A stretch of DNA of 64,000 nucleotides from Impatiens glandulifera (Eukaryota; Streptophyta; Magnoliopsida; Ericales; Balsaminaceae). The position numbers and the translations under genes are program-made. Shown one piece after another: positions 12,501 to 25,141 of the stretch. The stretch covers positions 92,955,995-93,019,994 of the forward strand of contig NC_061862.1 in the NCBI RefSeq assembly GCF_907164915.1, written 5' to 3'. Each line of letters begins with the position of its first letter. Position 1 is the first letter of the stretch. The notes beneath the pieces were generated by a model, which was not told the DNA's origin, did not search any database, and was given only the letters and a program-made list of their open reading frames with translations.

Positions 12501-13459
12501 CGAAGCTCACCATAATCACCAACTTTGTAGGATTGGAAATAACTTTTATGTGGAGTAATATGGAATGAGGCACCTGTGTCAACAATCCATACTTTTCCAT
12601 TTGAAGATATGCTCAGAAAGGAGTTTTGACAGTTAGAAGCATATGTTAGTTCACCATCTGAAGCATAAGTAGATGTATTTGCACTTTGTTCTTTCTTTTA
12701 TCTTGACTTCACCGTACCCTTTTCTTTATCATTTTTAAATTTCTAGCACTCATTTTTCTATTGACCTATTTTCCCACAATAATGGCAAGCACCATCCTTC
12801 TTCGGAGATCTAGACTTGCCCTTACTCGAACCATTTCTATTATCCTTTGATCTTCCTCTATCAGTCACCAACATATCAGACTTAGAGAGTTTATCCCCAT
12901 TTCGATTCTCCTCATCAAGTAAGGAACTAGTGACAAATGTCATGTTGACTTTACCATTTGGTGATGAGTTGTTAAGAGTTATCATAAGTGTCTCCCAACT
13001 TGTAGGAAAAGATCCAAGGACTAAAAATGCTTGCACCTCATCATAAAAGTTTATCTTAATACTACTCAGCTGATTCAAAATATTTTGAAATTAATTCAAG
13101 TGCTTAGCAATTGATTTATTATCAATGTACTTCAGATTCACCAACCATCGTACCAGTTATACTTTATTCCCTGCTGACCCTCCCAACATAAAGAGCTTCA
13201 AGTTTGCTCCACACACCATACGTCGTAGTCTCGTTCTCAACATGGTGCACAACATTTACACCAACCTAGGAACGAATAAATATACACACCTTTCTATCTA
13301 TCCTTTTCAATTAGTCTAGTTTGTAGTCTCAAGTCTAACACCCTCATTTTCAATTGCTTCATTCAAATCATCAGAAACTAACAGATCATTAATCATCAGT
13401 TTCCATTGTCTATAGTTTGTACCATTTAGACTCACCATATCAGGTCTGGATTTCTCCAT
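9550..13459 (-). pseudogene. Broken gag-pol polyprotein of the TNT1-like copia element
   Basis: The likely gag start is at 13457-13459 (MEKSRPDMVSLNG). The zinc knuckle near 12740-12785 reads CHYCGKIG, but its histidine is replaced by glutamine and a stop follows at once. The protease motif DTGA is intact (12569-12580). Integrase follows (about 11430-12200), with VHTDVCGPM and MAKRMNRTILERMRN. Reverse transcriptase includes NKWVYKIKQEGD and the catalytic YVDD (10459-10470). RNase H spans about 9640-10100 (STLGYLFTFGG, STTEAKYI). The segments lie in several frames separated by stops, so no full protein can be made. Order and motifs match the TNT1 group. Confidence 0.93.
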
Positions 13460-13582
13460 TATTACTGTCTTAACAAATGTAAAAAAAACAGCAAAGAAAC
13501 TAGTTGATATCCTCTTTGAATTTTGTCGGATAACTAACAAAGCACCTTGCTCCAATGTTAAAATATGTAACCAATCAATATT

Positions 13583-13594
13583 GCTTTGATACCA
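13583..13594 (-). other. Primer binding site of the TNT1-like element
   Basis: The minus strand reads TGGTATCAAAGC one base inside the 5' LTR. It is complementary to the 3' end of initiator tRNA-Met apart from one base (A for G). Confidence 0.85.
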
Positions 13595-13595
13595 C

Positions 13596-14088
13596 TGTTG
13601 GGTTTTACAACAGTAAAACTACGAATCTTCTTAGAAATCAAACTTGTGACAAATCAGTTATGAAATCATTTATAACGAACAGCAGATTTACCAAAACAGA
13701 AATAGCACAAAACAATAATAACACAATATATGTGGTTTGGTCAAAATCGACATACGTCCACAGGAGGGATAAGTTTCACTAAATCAAAGAAATGTCAATA
13801 GTAGAAACTTACATGCCCTGCTCTCAAATGAAAGAAGTGATTACACTAAGAATGATTGGAATACTCCACAATCAAAAGCTCTCACAACCTCTCTTTAGAT
13901 CAGCCAAAGAACAAGAAAGAAATAGAAAAAACCCTAGATCTAATCACTCTCTCTCAACCTTATTGTGTGTTAAGAGAAAAATACCAAAAACAATGTATTT
14001 ATACCCTAACCCGTTTTCATAACAGAAAAGCCTGACCTTTTTACCCGAAATTTAAAACCCACCCGCAATGGCAAGGAACACCTCAACA
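13596..14088 (-). repeat. 5' LTR of the TNT1-like element
   Basis: About 493 bp, bounded on the plus strand by TGTTGGG and CTCAACA. A TATA-like TATAAATA (minus strand, 13996-14003) is a plausible LTR promoter. Confidence 0.9.
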
Positions 14089-14093
14089 TAAAC

Positions 14094-14504
14094 AATTATT
14101 TGATCAATTTTCACCAATCTTAATTTCACAGTTATCATTAAAGAGTCTATCTTTGAATTCATGGAATGAACATTCTTTAAAATTTCCTTCACTTATGTAA
14201 TGAATTTAATTACATTCCAAACTGAAATTATCATCCCATACAATCAATGATGAAAATATTTAAAAGTTTGGAATAATTAATAAGTAAGCACATAACTAAT
14301 TAGATATTTCAAATAAAAACAGTCCTTAAAAGATCAAAGATAAAAAATTACTGATTTGATTCTTACTTAAATCGTCTCAAGTTAAAATAAATGTTAAGAC
14401 TTTGGAGATTGTATTAGATTTTTAAATTCAAAAAAATCATTACATAAATCATATCGACCCCATTCTAGATCGGAAAGTAACAAATGTTTAACCAAAAATC
14501 ATCA
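14094..14504. other. Spacer between the copia element and the hAT element
   Basis: AT-rich, no gene seen. Confidence 0.4.
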
Positions 14505-14788
14505 TGAGAGCCAAGGTTGCAAAAAACGGGATTAATCCGCGATTAATCGAAAATCGAAAAAAAAACATCCCATTTTTTCCTCATCGATAACCAAAATCGG
14601 TCAACGGTCAACTAGGTCTGGTCAACGGTCAACCTGGGTCGAACCCGGTTAACTCGGGTCAAACTCCGTCTAATTTTTTATTAACATGTAAAAATTATAT
14701 TCTAAAGAATATAAATAATTTTCTCTCAATTTCATTTTCTCACTTCTGTTCTTATTACCCTCTTTCTCTTACTCAAGTCGTCGGTCAT

Positions 14789-14912
14789 CTCGTCTAGGGA
14801 GCCTGAAATCGGCATCGTCATTGTTGATATTCCATTCCAAATCGTGTTCTCTCGTCTAGGGAGCCTGAAATCGGCATCGTCATTGTTGATATTCCATTCC
14901 AAATCGTGTTCT
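14789..14912. repeat. Perfect 62-bp tandem duplication inside the hAT element
   Basis: 14789-14850 and 14851-14912 are identical, each beginning CTCGTCTAGGGAGCC. Identity while the gene body is full of mutations suggests a recent duplication, or one preserved by chance. Confidence 0.95.
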
Positions 14913-15486
14913 CACTAATAAATATTTCTCTCTTAAAGTCTTTCATGCCTACTCTTGACATTGTTTTCTCCTTTACCGCTTTATTTCTTTATATCATGTT
15001 AATACATCAATCGTAGATATCAATGTTTCAAACAGATATGTTTATAGGATCCACTATACAACGAAACATCTTTGTGGTTGCTTCTTTATGCTTGTGCAAA
15101 ATTTCACACAAATATATCACAAGTTTGTTGTTATTCTAGGTTAATTCAAATTTTTTGTATAATCTATAATTATCTATGCTATTCTACTTTGATGATTGCG
15201 TTTGAGATGCTTCTAGACAAATTTGAAGTTACTATCTACTCTATGCTACCGAATGATGATACAATTTTGATCTACTTAGATTTGTAAGTTGTATCTCATT
15301 AGGGTGGATATACATTACAAAAGAACTTAATGAATTTCCATATTTGTAAGATGTAACTCATTATGTCTTTATTTAAAAAATGATGCAAAAGTTAAAGAAG
15401 CTATTGTTTTACTCTAATGCTTAAGTTTTCACATAGAAGGTTTTTCAATAAAAGGTAGTTATTTACGGTGAAGTGGAAACCTACAG

Positions 15487-18026
15487 GTGTTTCTTAGAAA
15501 CATGTGTTATTTTTGTACTCATTGTGCACTCAAAGTGTTTGATGAAATAACTCAAAGTGGTGTCGAAAAATCATCAGCGGCTTCCAACTCAAGTGTGAGT
15601 GGTTCTAATCCTTTCAAACGTGATTCTAACGATGTTGGTTGGAACTACGAAAATATTATTGATCCTAAAGACAAGAATATACTTCAGTGCAAGTTTTGCT
15701 CAAAAGTGGTCACTTCGGGAATATATCGGCTAAAACAACATATCACTAGCGTGGGAAACAATGTTAAAGTTTGTCCAAATATATGTAAAGAAGCCATAAG
15801 GATATGTAAACATGATCTATATAAGACCCGAGTGAAAAAGAAACAAAAATTTAATGAGCTTGTTCAACGTCGTAAAGAAGTCTCTATAGGATCTTCTTTC
15901 GACGCAGATTTGGATTTAGAGACACAATCTGAGAGAGGCACTTTGGATGGTTTTATGGAGAGTTTGGAGACGAATCCAAATGATAATTCTAGGCCATCCG
16001 ACTCTAGTCACCCTTCAAAGATCACAAAACAAGCAAGTTTGAAGACGATGTTGGATAAAAAAAAGAGTGCGTGAAACACATCAATATGTAGCTTGTTGGC
16101 TAATTGAAACCGGTATTCCATTCAATGCTACTCAAATAGAAAGCTTTTCATTAATGACTGAAGCTATTGGACAATTTGGAAGAGAATTAACTATCCCTAG
16201 TCGGTATCTATTGAGTGGACCATGTTTGACGGACGAGGTTCGGAGGATTAAGACCGCTTTGATAAAACATCAAGATGAGTGGTCTATTACTAGTTGTTCG
16301 ATTATGACAGATGCATGGACAAATCGTAAGTAAAGAAGTATTATGATCTTATGTGTGCATTGTCGAGAATGGATGTTTTTCTTATCTTTGAGAAAGGATT
16401 CTGATTCAGCACATACTAAAGATTACATATTTGAGTATGTTGATAAATGTATTGAAGACATTGGAGGAGATAAAGTAGTACAAGTTGTGACTAATAATGC
16501 TTTAAATAACATGGCAGCAAAAAGTCTCCGGAAAGTAAAGAGACCTAATGTATTTTGTACTTCATGTGCTCCACATATCGTGAATCTCATGCTAGAGGGG
16601 ATTGGTAAGCAATCGAAGTTCAAGAAAACAATTGATAGTGCAAAGAAATTAATTATTTTCATTTATGGTCACCATCAAACTCTTAACATGATGCGTACGT
16701 ATACCAACAAGATTGAGATTGTACGCCCCGACGTAACATGTTTTGCAAGTACGTATCTCACTTTGGATAGTTTGCTTTCAAAAAAGGAACAATTAAGAAC
16801 TGTGTTTGGATCGAATGCATTTGACTCTTTGAAACATTCTAAGAGTGTTGCCGGAAAAAAATCATATGCTACGGTCTTTTCTCAACCATTTTAGAATAAG
16901 GTTACTCATGTTTTGGAAGTTTTTAAACCATTAGTAGAAGTTCTTCGCATTATTGATGATGATAGGCCTTTTATGCCATGGTTGTATGGGAAACTAAAAG
17001 CGGGCAAAGAAGACATCAAAAGTGCATTGAACGGAGTTAAGGGAAACTATAAACCTTTGCTAGATATCATTGAGCTTAAAGGGAAAGGAAGACATGACAA
17101 GGAATTGCACGTAACGGCATATTTTCTTAATCTGTTTTACTTTGTAAAAAATAGAGTCGACATTGGAGGAGCATTAGAGGTCATGGAAGCCATACAAAAG
17201 TGTGTGGAAATGTTTTTTCCGGGTGATGAGATTTTGCAAGGAAACGTGATCAATGGAGAGTAATAACTTGGAAGCTAGTTTTCGAGCCAAGATTGCTAAT
17301 TGTTATGAAGAGAAAAATGCAAACTCTTGGTCCTCGTTTGATCCCGGTAAATTTTCGAATCGTTGTATCTTAGACAGAAATACAATAATAATCTATAAAA
17401 ATTCATACACATATTCTTATGTTTCTCTTTTAAATTTAGTTGGATGGTGGAGTAATTATGGCGGGAGTGCTAAGAATTTGCAAAGGATGACAATTAGGAT
17501 TCTGTCATTGACTATAAGTTCGTCAGGTTGTGAACAGAATTGGAGCTCATTCGCTATGGTATGATGATATCTCACTTTGTCACTAACAAGTTAATAGTTA
17601 CAAATTAATATATGAAATTCGTTTGAACTTGTTTGCTTGTAGGTCCACACATAGAATCGAAATCGACTTACGACCGAAAAGTTCAACGATTTGGTTTATG
17701 TCCAATTTAACTCAGAGTTATTTTATAAGAAGAAAAAGAATGACATCCTAGAAGCTAGTGATTACAACAAAGCTCAACATATGATGGTTGATGGAGAACA
17801 ACATGTTGAGTCGGATGTTGATGAGGAGATTGATCCCATTATCGGAGCGACACATATGGAGCTTGGTGACACACTTGCAGATGAAATACTTCAACCTAGA
17901 AGGAGCGCAAGATATACAGATGATGATGATATTCAATTGAGAGAACCTTGCGAAGAAGAAGATTTTGTATCGGAACAAATAGACTTTGATGAAAATAATG
18001 ATGAGTGTAGATGGGATGAAGATTGA
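15487..18026 (+). pseudogene. hAT transposase gene (BED finger, DUF659, hATC), inactivated
   Basis: The BED-type zinc finger lies around 15685-15775 (CKFCSKVV, then LKQH and a later C). The conserved DUF659-like block follows (WLIETGIPFNATQ, SIMTDAW), then the RNase H-like core (FCTSCAPHIVNLML) and the C-terminal hATC dimerisation motif (SLTISSSGCEQNWSSF). Two introns are visible: 17347-17439 and 17559-17642, both GT-AG, and removing them restores the usual hATC reading. Damage includes a frameshift in an A run near 16060, in-frame stops near 16332 and 16892, a break near 17261 with apparent loss of coding sequence, and a stop just after the second intron (near 17650). The acidic tail to 18026 is usual for these proteins. 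The true start is uncertain. Confidence 0.88.
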
Positions 18027-18719
18027 TGTGTTTGTGGATGTGTTTTAGACTAGTTTATAACTTTATATGCTTTTGGACGATAATTTTAGTATCCAATGCG
18101 ACTCTGAATGAATTTGGGTGTGTTTTTAACTTTTTTTGAATGGAATTTAGTATTGTTCTTCAAAAATAATGTGTTTAGACTAAAAACGATTAATTCGATT
18201 AATTTTAATTAATCCCGATTAATCCAATTAATCATTAATTCGTATGTGTCGATTAATGTCCGATTACCGATTACTACAACCTTTGAGAGCAATACAAAAC
18301 TGGTAGTGGATGCGATGTCGTCTTTGAAACTCATTTGTGAAATAAAAGTCCTCTCGTTTCTCTTAGATATTAAGTTCCAACTTCGACAACACACATTCAT
18401 CACGGTACAATTATTGTACAAGGAGATCAAAAATGCGGCAAAATATTGTCTTTTATTTATTTATTTTTTTTTAAAGAGATAATTCTAATTAATTCAAATA
18501 AAGAGTTATATATGAAATATTAATTTACAAATAATACAAAATAACATCTAAATATCAAAACAACTAATTAAATGAGAATCTAAATATTAAATATTAAGAT
18601 AAATTTGTAAAAATTTAAATTTCAATTAAGAAGATCCAACAAATTTGATTTTTCATAAGCTTGACTCCAAATACAAACATGTTTGAGTTACATAATGATC
18701 ATTATGAGGGAAGAAATAT

Positions 18720-18990
18720 AATAAATCAAACAAATCAAGCACGCAGTATTAAAAGAATCTCTACAAAATATTCTTAACGATAATGAAATTTATCATCACT
18801 CGTGGGTTGACTATAACTTTTTATTGATCAAAAGAGAAACAACACCAAATTTAACAACTTCATCTCATTTACTGTTAAGAAGAGGGCATGTACATAGGGC
18901 ATGTACACAAACTCGAGAAAGTATTATCAAAATAATTGATGAGTATAAATAATAAATGACCCATAAAAAGTTGTAAATATTATTCAGATA
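18720..18990. repeat. Dispersed repeat, copy 1 (related to 62840-63250)
   Basis: It shares an ordered series of words with the region near 63 kb: AAAGAATCTCTACA, then CACAAACTCGAGAAAG, then a run of similar AT-rich sequence, in the same orientation. No coding potential is seen and the repeat class is unknown. Confidence 0.55.
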
Positions 18991-19191
18991 AAATAAGATT
19001 TGAATTGGACAAAATAAAATGAAGCACACTCAATGCTAAATAAGTCATCAAGAATCAAGATCAAAAATAATTTTTCATAATTTTTGTAGAGAAAAATAAG
19101 AAATTTAGAATTTTATAAGTATTCCTATTAAATATTGACTTTCATTATCCTGCTATATTTTATAATTTGGGTCATACTTTATTATCTATAA

Positions 19192-19431
19192 AGACTATTA
19201 TTTCTAAATAAAAATTCAAACTTTTAACTAAAAAATAAAATATGTTTAAGTGTTTTATTTCAAATGCACATTTTATTATTTAGATAACTAGTTTATTAAA
19301 AACTTAATTATAGACTATTATTTCTAAATAAAAATTCAAACTTTTAACCAAAAAATAAAATATGATTAAATGTTTTATTTCAAATGCACATTTTATTATT
19401 TAGATAACTAGGTGTATTAAAAACTTAATAT
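19192..19431. repeat. 120-bp tandem duplication
   Basis: 19192-19311 and 19312-19431 are near-identical with a handful of mismatches. The unit starts AGACTATTATTTCTAAAT. Confidence 0.93.
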
Positions 19432-19740
19432 TTTACAAACATTTCTTAGTTTAGCAATAATAATTGATAAGAATAATAATAAAATTATTAGCAACATTTT
19501 CCTTTATTCTCTCTTTTTGAGTTTATAATTATTGCTAGCATATCTATTGTTTGTCAGTGGGTGCTTGATGTTGTCCCAACTATGTACATTGAACTTATCA
19601 TGTTTATCTTTTATGACCTTTTCTAAATATGTAACTAATTTTATTAAATCATTTAGTTAATAAATATTAATTTGTTATGATAAGTTTATTTTAAAATTTT
19701 TCACTGTAAAATAATTTATAATTAAAGTTTTAAGTTAAAT

Positions 19741-19744
<4 letters not shown>

Positions 19745-19783
<39 letters not shown>
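19745..19783. repeat. (TA)n microsatellite
   Basis: About 19 uninterrupted TA units. Confidence 0.95.
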
Positions 19784-19786
<3 letters not shown>

Positions 19787-21061
19787 CTATGAGAAAAAAT
19801 CATAAGTACAAATTAATAAAAATAAAAATAAAAGCCTTTTCAAATAAACTCAATAATTCCTCTCCAATTATAACCATTCAAATGTTGGTGAATTTCCTTT
19901 ACTTTCATCATAGAAGTTTTAAAATATACTAAATAAAGAAAATAAGTTCATTATTTTAGTTCTTTAATTTGCATTAAAATCTCATTTTATTATTAATTTT
20001 TGGTCAGCCTCATTTCCATTTCTCAACCTATAAAAATATCTAAAAAATATGTTTTTGTTAATTTTAATTTGTTAACTCCTTTGAATTCTGACCATATTTT
20101 AAGAAGGGAAATTATATCAACCAATTATTAAGAATATATTAAGAGTCGGTTAGGATTGTATAGAGGTGATTTATGAACTTAAAATATTTGACATTTAGAA
20201 AATTTAAATAATTTTTAAATGTTCAAAAGAAAACAAACCGACTCAAATCATGATTTGCATAATTTTAATTAGTTTTAGCCAATTTAAATCTTTCAAATTT
20301 TATTGTGTTGTGTTAATCATATATATATATATATACAAAATAAGAAAAAAAGAGAAAAGCTAACAAAAATCAACAATATGTAAATAATCTTATCCCACCT
20401 AAGAGCTCCAAATTAACATTGAATACAATTTACCATAGACCTATAGAAATCAATGTAAATTCTATATCACAAACTTCAAAATAAAACATAACATATATGA
20501 TATCCCAAGAAAATGTCACATTGAATCTTTTATTCAAATTTATGGCTTCAATTTTATCTTCGATGTGATTCTTACCATCTTCTTATCGAATTTCTAGTTT
20601 TAAGACTTAATTATATTAATAGGAGTTTTTTTAGTTTATTTATTCAAAGTATAAATGTATATATCTTTATTGAAAGGATAAAACCATCTCATAAATTAAT
20701 GTATATATCACCAACTTGTAACATTATATTGAAGGCCCCTCTTAAAAGAATTGATAGGAGATATGCATCTTTACCCACCAAATTATTTAGTACTTAAATT
20801 GTTAAATTGTTGTACCCTACAATTTTGCTTGGCGGTGACCAATAATAAGTGTAATTGATACTTTATTATTGTGTTAATAATGCACCCGCAACTCAAATAA
20901 TTAATTTGATTTTACATATTCACCGCGTAATATTTGAATTAATGTGACATCGATCACACTTGGTCCAAGTTGTTATACCCCACTATTGCGGGTACAAAAT
21001 AATATAAAAAAGGGTTATTTTCCTACTAAAAAGATAACCCATATTTTAAGAATTCTTAATT

Positions 21062-21063
<2 letters not shown>

Positions 21064-21096
<33 letters not shown>
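21064..21096. repeat. (ATT)n microsatellite
   Basis: About eleven uninterrupted ATT units. Confidence 0.95.
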
Positions 21097-21621
21097 TTAT
21101 AACAAAGTTGGATAATACTTTACCTTGGATGATTATAGGGGCAAAAATTTATAATCTTAAAGGATCATACCCGACCAAAACATAATTAAATTATACTTTC
21201 TAATTTATCTTATGCGAAGAGCACACTTAACAATATAATAGTTGAAACATTTAATCAACAATACATAATAAATGGAAATATGGATCCACAATAACTATAT
21301 GGACACTAATTCATATCTTTAAAACATATTTTTCCTTCTTTGCAACCATAGTAACAACACCATATTTCACGCTAAACTTGTTGTTTACATATTTTTATTA
21401 ATGGATGATGTAAACTAAGGCTCTTTATTTGAATTAAAAAAAAAGTTGATTTAAGTTAAAGATTCATTATATTAATTATGTGCTAGTTTATAATGGTGAA
21501 TAAATTATGGTAAGGATACAAGTCGTCCCTGACAATTATGATACCCTAAATGTCTTTATTTGATTTTATTTTTAAAAACTTTTTGAAATATTTAATATTA
21601 AAACATTAAAATATATATAAA

Positions 21622-22710
21622 AGGAAAAAAGTTCACTTAAACGTATGTACTTGTACAACTAGTTCACTTAGACGTATGTACTAATAAAAGTTCATCTAAA
21701 TGTACGTAGTATCAAAAATTGGCTCATTTAGCCTTTTTTTTAATAACCATGTTAACTTTTATTTTTAATTTTATATATTTATTAATTAAATATTAATATA
21801 TTTTCTCTCTCTTCCCTTTTCATTTATTATTTCATTTATTACTAATAAATGAACTCTTTATTTTTATTTTTTTCTAATTTTTTATTATTTCTATATAAGT
21901 ATTTATGATTGATTATTTTAATTTTATTTTATATATATATATAAGCATCCATCATTAATTATTTGAACTCTATATTTCTTCTTCTTTTTTTTATATATAT
22001 TTTTTTATATTCACATTAATTATTAATTATTTTAAATTGTTTGATCCCAAAAATATAAAAATGAAAATTCTTTCAACAATAAAAATCCTTCAACACAAAA
22101 ATAAATTAATTAATAATTAAGAATTGAATAATAATAAAAAATTATTCATCAAACACCAAAAGAGTAATAATCAAATATTAGATAAAACAATTCCTTTACT
22201 ACTAATATAAGTCGTGAATAAAAATTAAATAAAAAAATATTAATTTCATTTTTATTTATATTAAACTAAATAAGAAAAAAAACTCTTTTTCATTTTTATT
22301 ATATTAAATTAAATAAGGAAAGAACCTTCAAAAAAAATATTACAAGAAAACATAAAATTCATAAAATAAGTTGTTAAATTGTTTTAAAAAAATGAGAATT
22401 TAAGAAATATAAAAAATAAAAACTAATAAAAAAAGATGAAATATAAAAGAGAAATTAATATTAAAATAATAAAAAATTTAAGAATAAAATAAATTATCTA
22501 ATTTAATTAATGAAAAAGAAGGAGAGAGAAAATATATTAATATTTAATTAATAAATATATAAATTTAAAAATAAAAATTAACCATGGCTATAAAAAGAGA
22601 CTAAATGAGCCAATTTTTGATATTACATATGTTTAAATGACATTTTATTAGTATATACGTTTAAGTGAGCTAGTTGTACAAGTACATACGTCTAAGTGAG
22701 CTTTTTTCCT
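21622..22710. mobile_element. Non-autonomous DNA element with long inverted repeats, copy 1
   Basis: The left end (AGGAAAAAAGTTCACTT) and the inverted right end match over about 200 bp, through CTCATTTAG and on into an AT-rich arm. Each arm carries directly repeated 20-bp words of the type GTTCACTTARACGTATGTAC (21631, 21662, 21690). A possible 7-bp duplication ATATAAA flanks it but lies in low-complexity DNA. There is no coding sequence. Long arms with internal repeats suggest a MULE-type or foldback element; the superfamily is not certain. Confidence 0.75.
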
Positions 22711-23325
22711 ATATAAAATATAATAATAATATAGTGTAGTTAATTAATTGAGTTGAATTTTAATAATTATCTTTAAATCTTTATAAAAATTTATTTAAAA
22801 AATAAATTTTGAGGAGAGGAGTGGCATTGGTTTGTATAGATTTGAGGAAGAGAATAACTTGACATCACCTCAACCAATTGGTTGGAAAAAAAAAAGAGAA
22901 AAGAGAAAAATTATTTAATTTTTTCAACCAATCAGATTGTGCGGCCAGTCATTCCCTAAATTTTTATGCTCATTTCTCTTAGTCTAACTCTAAATTCGAC
23001 CCTTATATTGAAAATAAAATTAGAAAAATGCTTCATTATAATGGATATTTTTTTTGGGACCTTCAATTTTTTTTTTTTTTTTCTATTTGAGTCACAATTC
23101 TTAAATAGTTAAAGGATGCATAAGAAAATGGTATCATAAAGGAGTCCAATATATTATTGTCAAAATTGACTATTTCTACTTTAAATTAAATTTGATATTC
23201 AAAATTATAAGAATATATTGGAACTGTAGTAAAGTTATTTGGAATCTTTTATTTTTATTTTTATGTAAATAATTAATTAATTAGAGATAAGTCTTCTTGA
23301 TCGATCATATCTCAAAACTATTTAG
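22711..23325. other. AT-rich intergenic DNA
   Basis: No gene seen. A CAACCAATTGGTTG inverted word occurs near 22873. Confidence 0.4.
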
Positions 23326-23560
23326 ACAAGTGTCACGTGCTTGGGGTATAGAGAAAGGAGACACACGTGCGCCCTGCGTCCCCTAATACGGGCAGAGGAA
23401 TCATCTGCCCTAAAAGTTTAACCCTCTACGGCTCTACCCCTTAAAGTTAAGGTCATGTTTGCATCGGGAATAGTTTTTTAGAGAGATGTCACGTGACTAA
23501 AGAACCCTCCACGAGCTTTCCTCACATAATTTTATAATTTATATATATGTTTATGACCCA
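23326..23560. promoter_or_regulatory. GC-richer island with three perfect G-boxes
   Basis: Three CACGTG hexamers lie within 162 bp (23334-23339, 23364-23369, 23490-23495) in otherwise very AT-rich DNA. Between them is a short perfect hairpin (GGGCAGA...TCTGCCC, about 23390-23412). A TATATATATG tract follows near 23541. It looks like a promoter or enhancer, but no gene is visible on either side, so function is unproven. Confidence 0.35.
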
Positions 23561-24557
23561 TAATTGTATTACGGCTAATTAATTATTTTTTTATTAGGGC
23601 ATAGAAGCTAGCACCCATAACAACTCATCATTGGACCACTTATTTCATTTTGATAATTTCAAATTTTGATTTTTAATTTTAAATACTTACCATTAAGGGT
23701 CTGCAAGTTAATATATAAATTTAAAAAAATATATAGATATACTATGAAAGTAGGAATAACTTAACCATTAAGTTGTATTATTTACTTATTAGTAGGATGG
23801 ATGTTAAAATTATTTTAATGAAAAAGTGGCTTCCACTTAACTTAAGTTACTAAATAAAATACTTAATTAACCACTTGCCCTTTCCAACTAAGTAGTTATT
23901 AATCATTCTCTCTATTAATTTATATATAATTATACATCTCTCCACTTAATTATTCATATATTAATTAAATCAACTTTTGATTAGGATAAGCTTCACCCAA
24001 AGCTAGTTTGTTTCACACATTTCATTATTGATAGTGTTTAAGTTCTGATTATTAATAATAATTTATAACTATCCCTTAGTAATTAATTAATTAATATTAG
24101 TATTAAATATTTAGTTAGTCCAAGTACAGTACTATTGACTCCATAGGATTAATAATAATTTATTACTCTTACCATGTGATGTGCACGTAAGAGTCTGCAA
24201 AATGTAGATATCTGTTGATACGTACCATATTATAATAATACCAATTTTTTTTATATTAAATTATTTGAATAGTTATTTTTATAATTATATATATTAAACC
24301 TTATTTAAATAGCATATCCAAGAAAGTCTATAACTAATTAATATATATAACTCATATTATCATTGTTAAATTTTGAAATATCTACCTATTAAATATGTTG
24401 TTACATAAGTTAAAATAAGTTGAGTATTAGTTACATAGGATTGAATTTGGTACACGATAACACCATAAATATATTTACTTGATCATTCTTTAATAATAAG
24501 AATAGTTAAAAGGTAGAGATGACAGTTTTCACCCGACAAGATTGGGGCAAATCTTTA
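23561..24557. other. AT-rich intergenic DNA
   Basis: No gene or clear transposon seen. Confidence 0.4.
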
Positions 24558-24559
24558 GA

Positions 24560-25128
24560 GCATTTCCAGCACACCCTCTTATTTTGTCAAATTAATCTTC
24601 CACCTCATCAGAAAGCCGGACACATGTTGTACTTTGACAAAACACTCCAATGCTTCCGCCCTCCTTTTCTCTAAGGAATTTAAATGTGAATTTTATTTAT
24701 ACTATTTTAAATAAATAATTAATTTATACTATTATAACTAATATTCCTATATTACAATAAAATTTGAGAATTATATTATAACTAATATAATTAATAAAAA
24801 ATATATTAATTTATTTAAAAAATATATTTATTAATTAAATATATAACTAATATTCCTATATTATAGGAAAATTTTAAAATATATATTTATTTAATGTTAT
24901 TATAATGTTCCTTAAAAATAGTAGAAAAAAATAGTATAATTAAATATATAATTAATATTCTTATAAAGTATATTATATTATAAAGTATATTATATTATAT
25001 AATAATGAAAATGTATGTTGGGCACTGACCTACTTTTGTTTTTACATACAATACATAAAATAAAAAAAACAATGACTTGCCCTTTTCCACGCTGTCCGAT
25101 GCGGGCACAGGTCATGCGCTGGAGATGC
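24560..25128. mobile_element. MITE-like element with GCATYTCCAGC ends
   Basis: The left end GCATTTCCAGCACA and the inverted right end GCATCTCCAGCGCA match at 12 of 14 positions. The interior is AT-rich and non-coding. The target duplication is not clear, so boundaries and superfamily are provisional. Confidence 0.45.
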
Positions 25129-25141
25129 TTTTATTACCGGG

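Larger units (their letters stand above)
9035..14088 (-). mobile_element. Ty1/copia LTR retrotransposon, TNT1-like, decayed
   Basis: A 5.05-kb element on the minus strand. Both LTRs are present (9035-9503 and 13596-14088). A PBS for initiator tRNA-Met lies inside the right LTR and a PPT inside the left LTR. The 5-bp duplication TAAAC flanks it (9030-9034 and 14089-14093). Internal order is gag, protease, integrase, RT, RNase H, as in Ty1/copia. The LTRs differ at roughly one base in ten over an aligned 265-bp stretch counted by eye, so the insertion is old. Many frameshifts and stops make it non-autonomous. Confidence 0.93.
14513..18283 (+). mobile_element. Autonomous-type hAT DNA transposon, decayed
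   Basis: A 3.8-kb element. Its inverted ends begin AAGGTTG. Left flank TGAGAGCC (14505-14512) and right flank TGAGAGCA (18284-18291) are an 8-bp target duplication with one mismatch; the exact cut is ambiguous by a base. Both subterminal regions are loaded with GATTAAT-type motifs, typical of hAT transposase binding regions. Inside lies a broken hAT transposase gene on the plus strand. The left subterminal region also has repeated GGTCAAC motifs (14598-14660) and a tandem duplication. Confidence 0.85.
18292..21621. other. AT-rich intergenic DNA with scattered repeats
   Basis: No gene is visible. It contains the left copy of a dispersed repeat (about 18720-18990), the 120-bp tandem duplication, and TA and ATT microsatellites listed separately. 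Confidence 0.45.

Noticed and set aside
16423..16662. Minus-strand frame of 79 residues
   Set aside because: Antisense shadow of the hAT transposase coding region.
21631..21709. CRISPR-like spaced direct repeats
   Set aside because: The window is plant nuclear DNA and the repeats lie in the arm of a transposable element with a mirrored copy at its other end.
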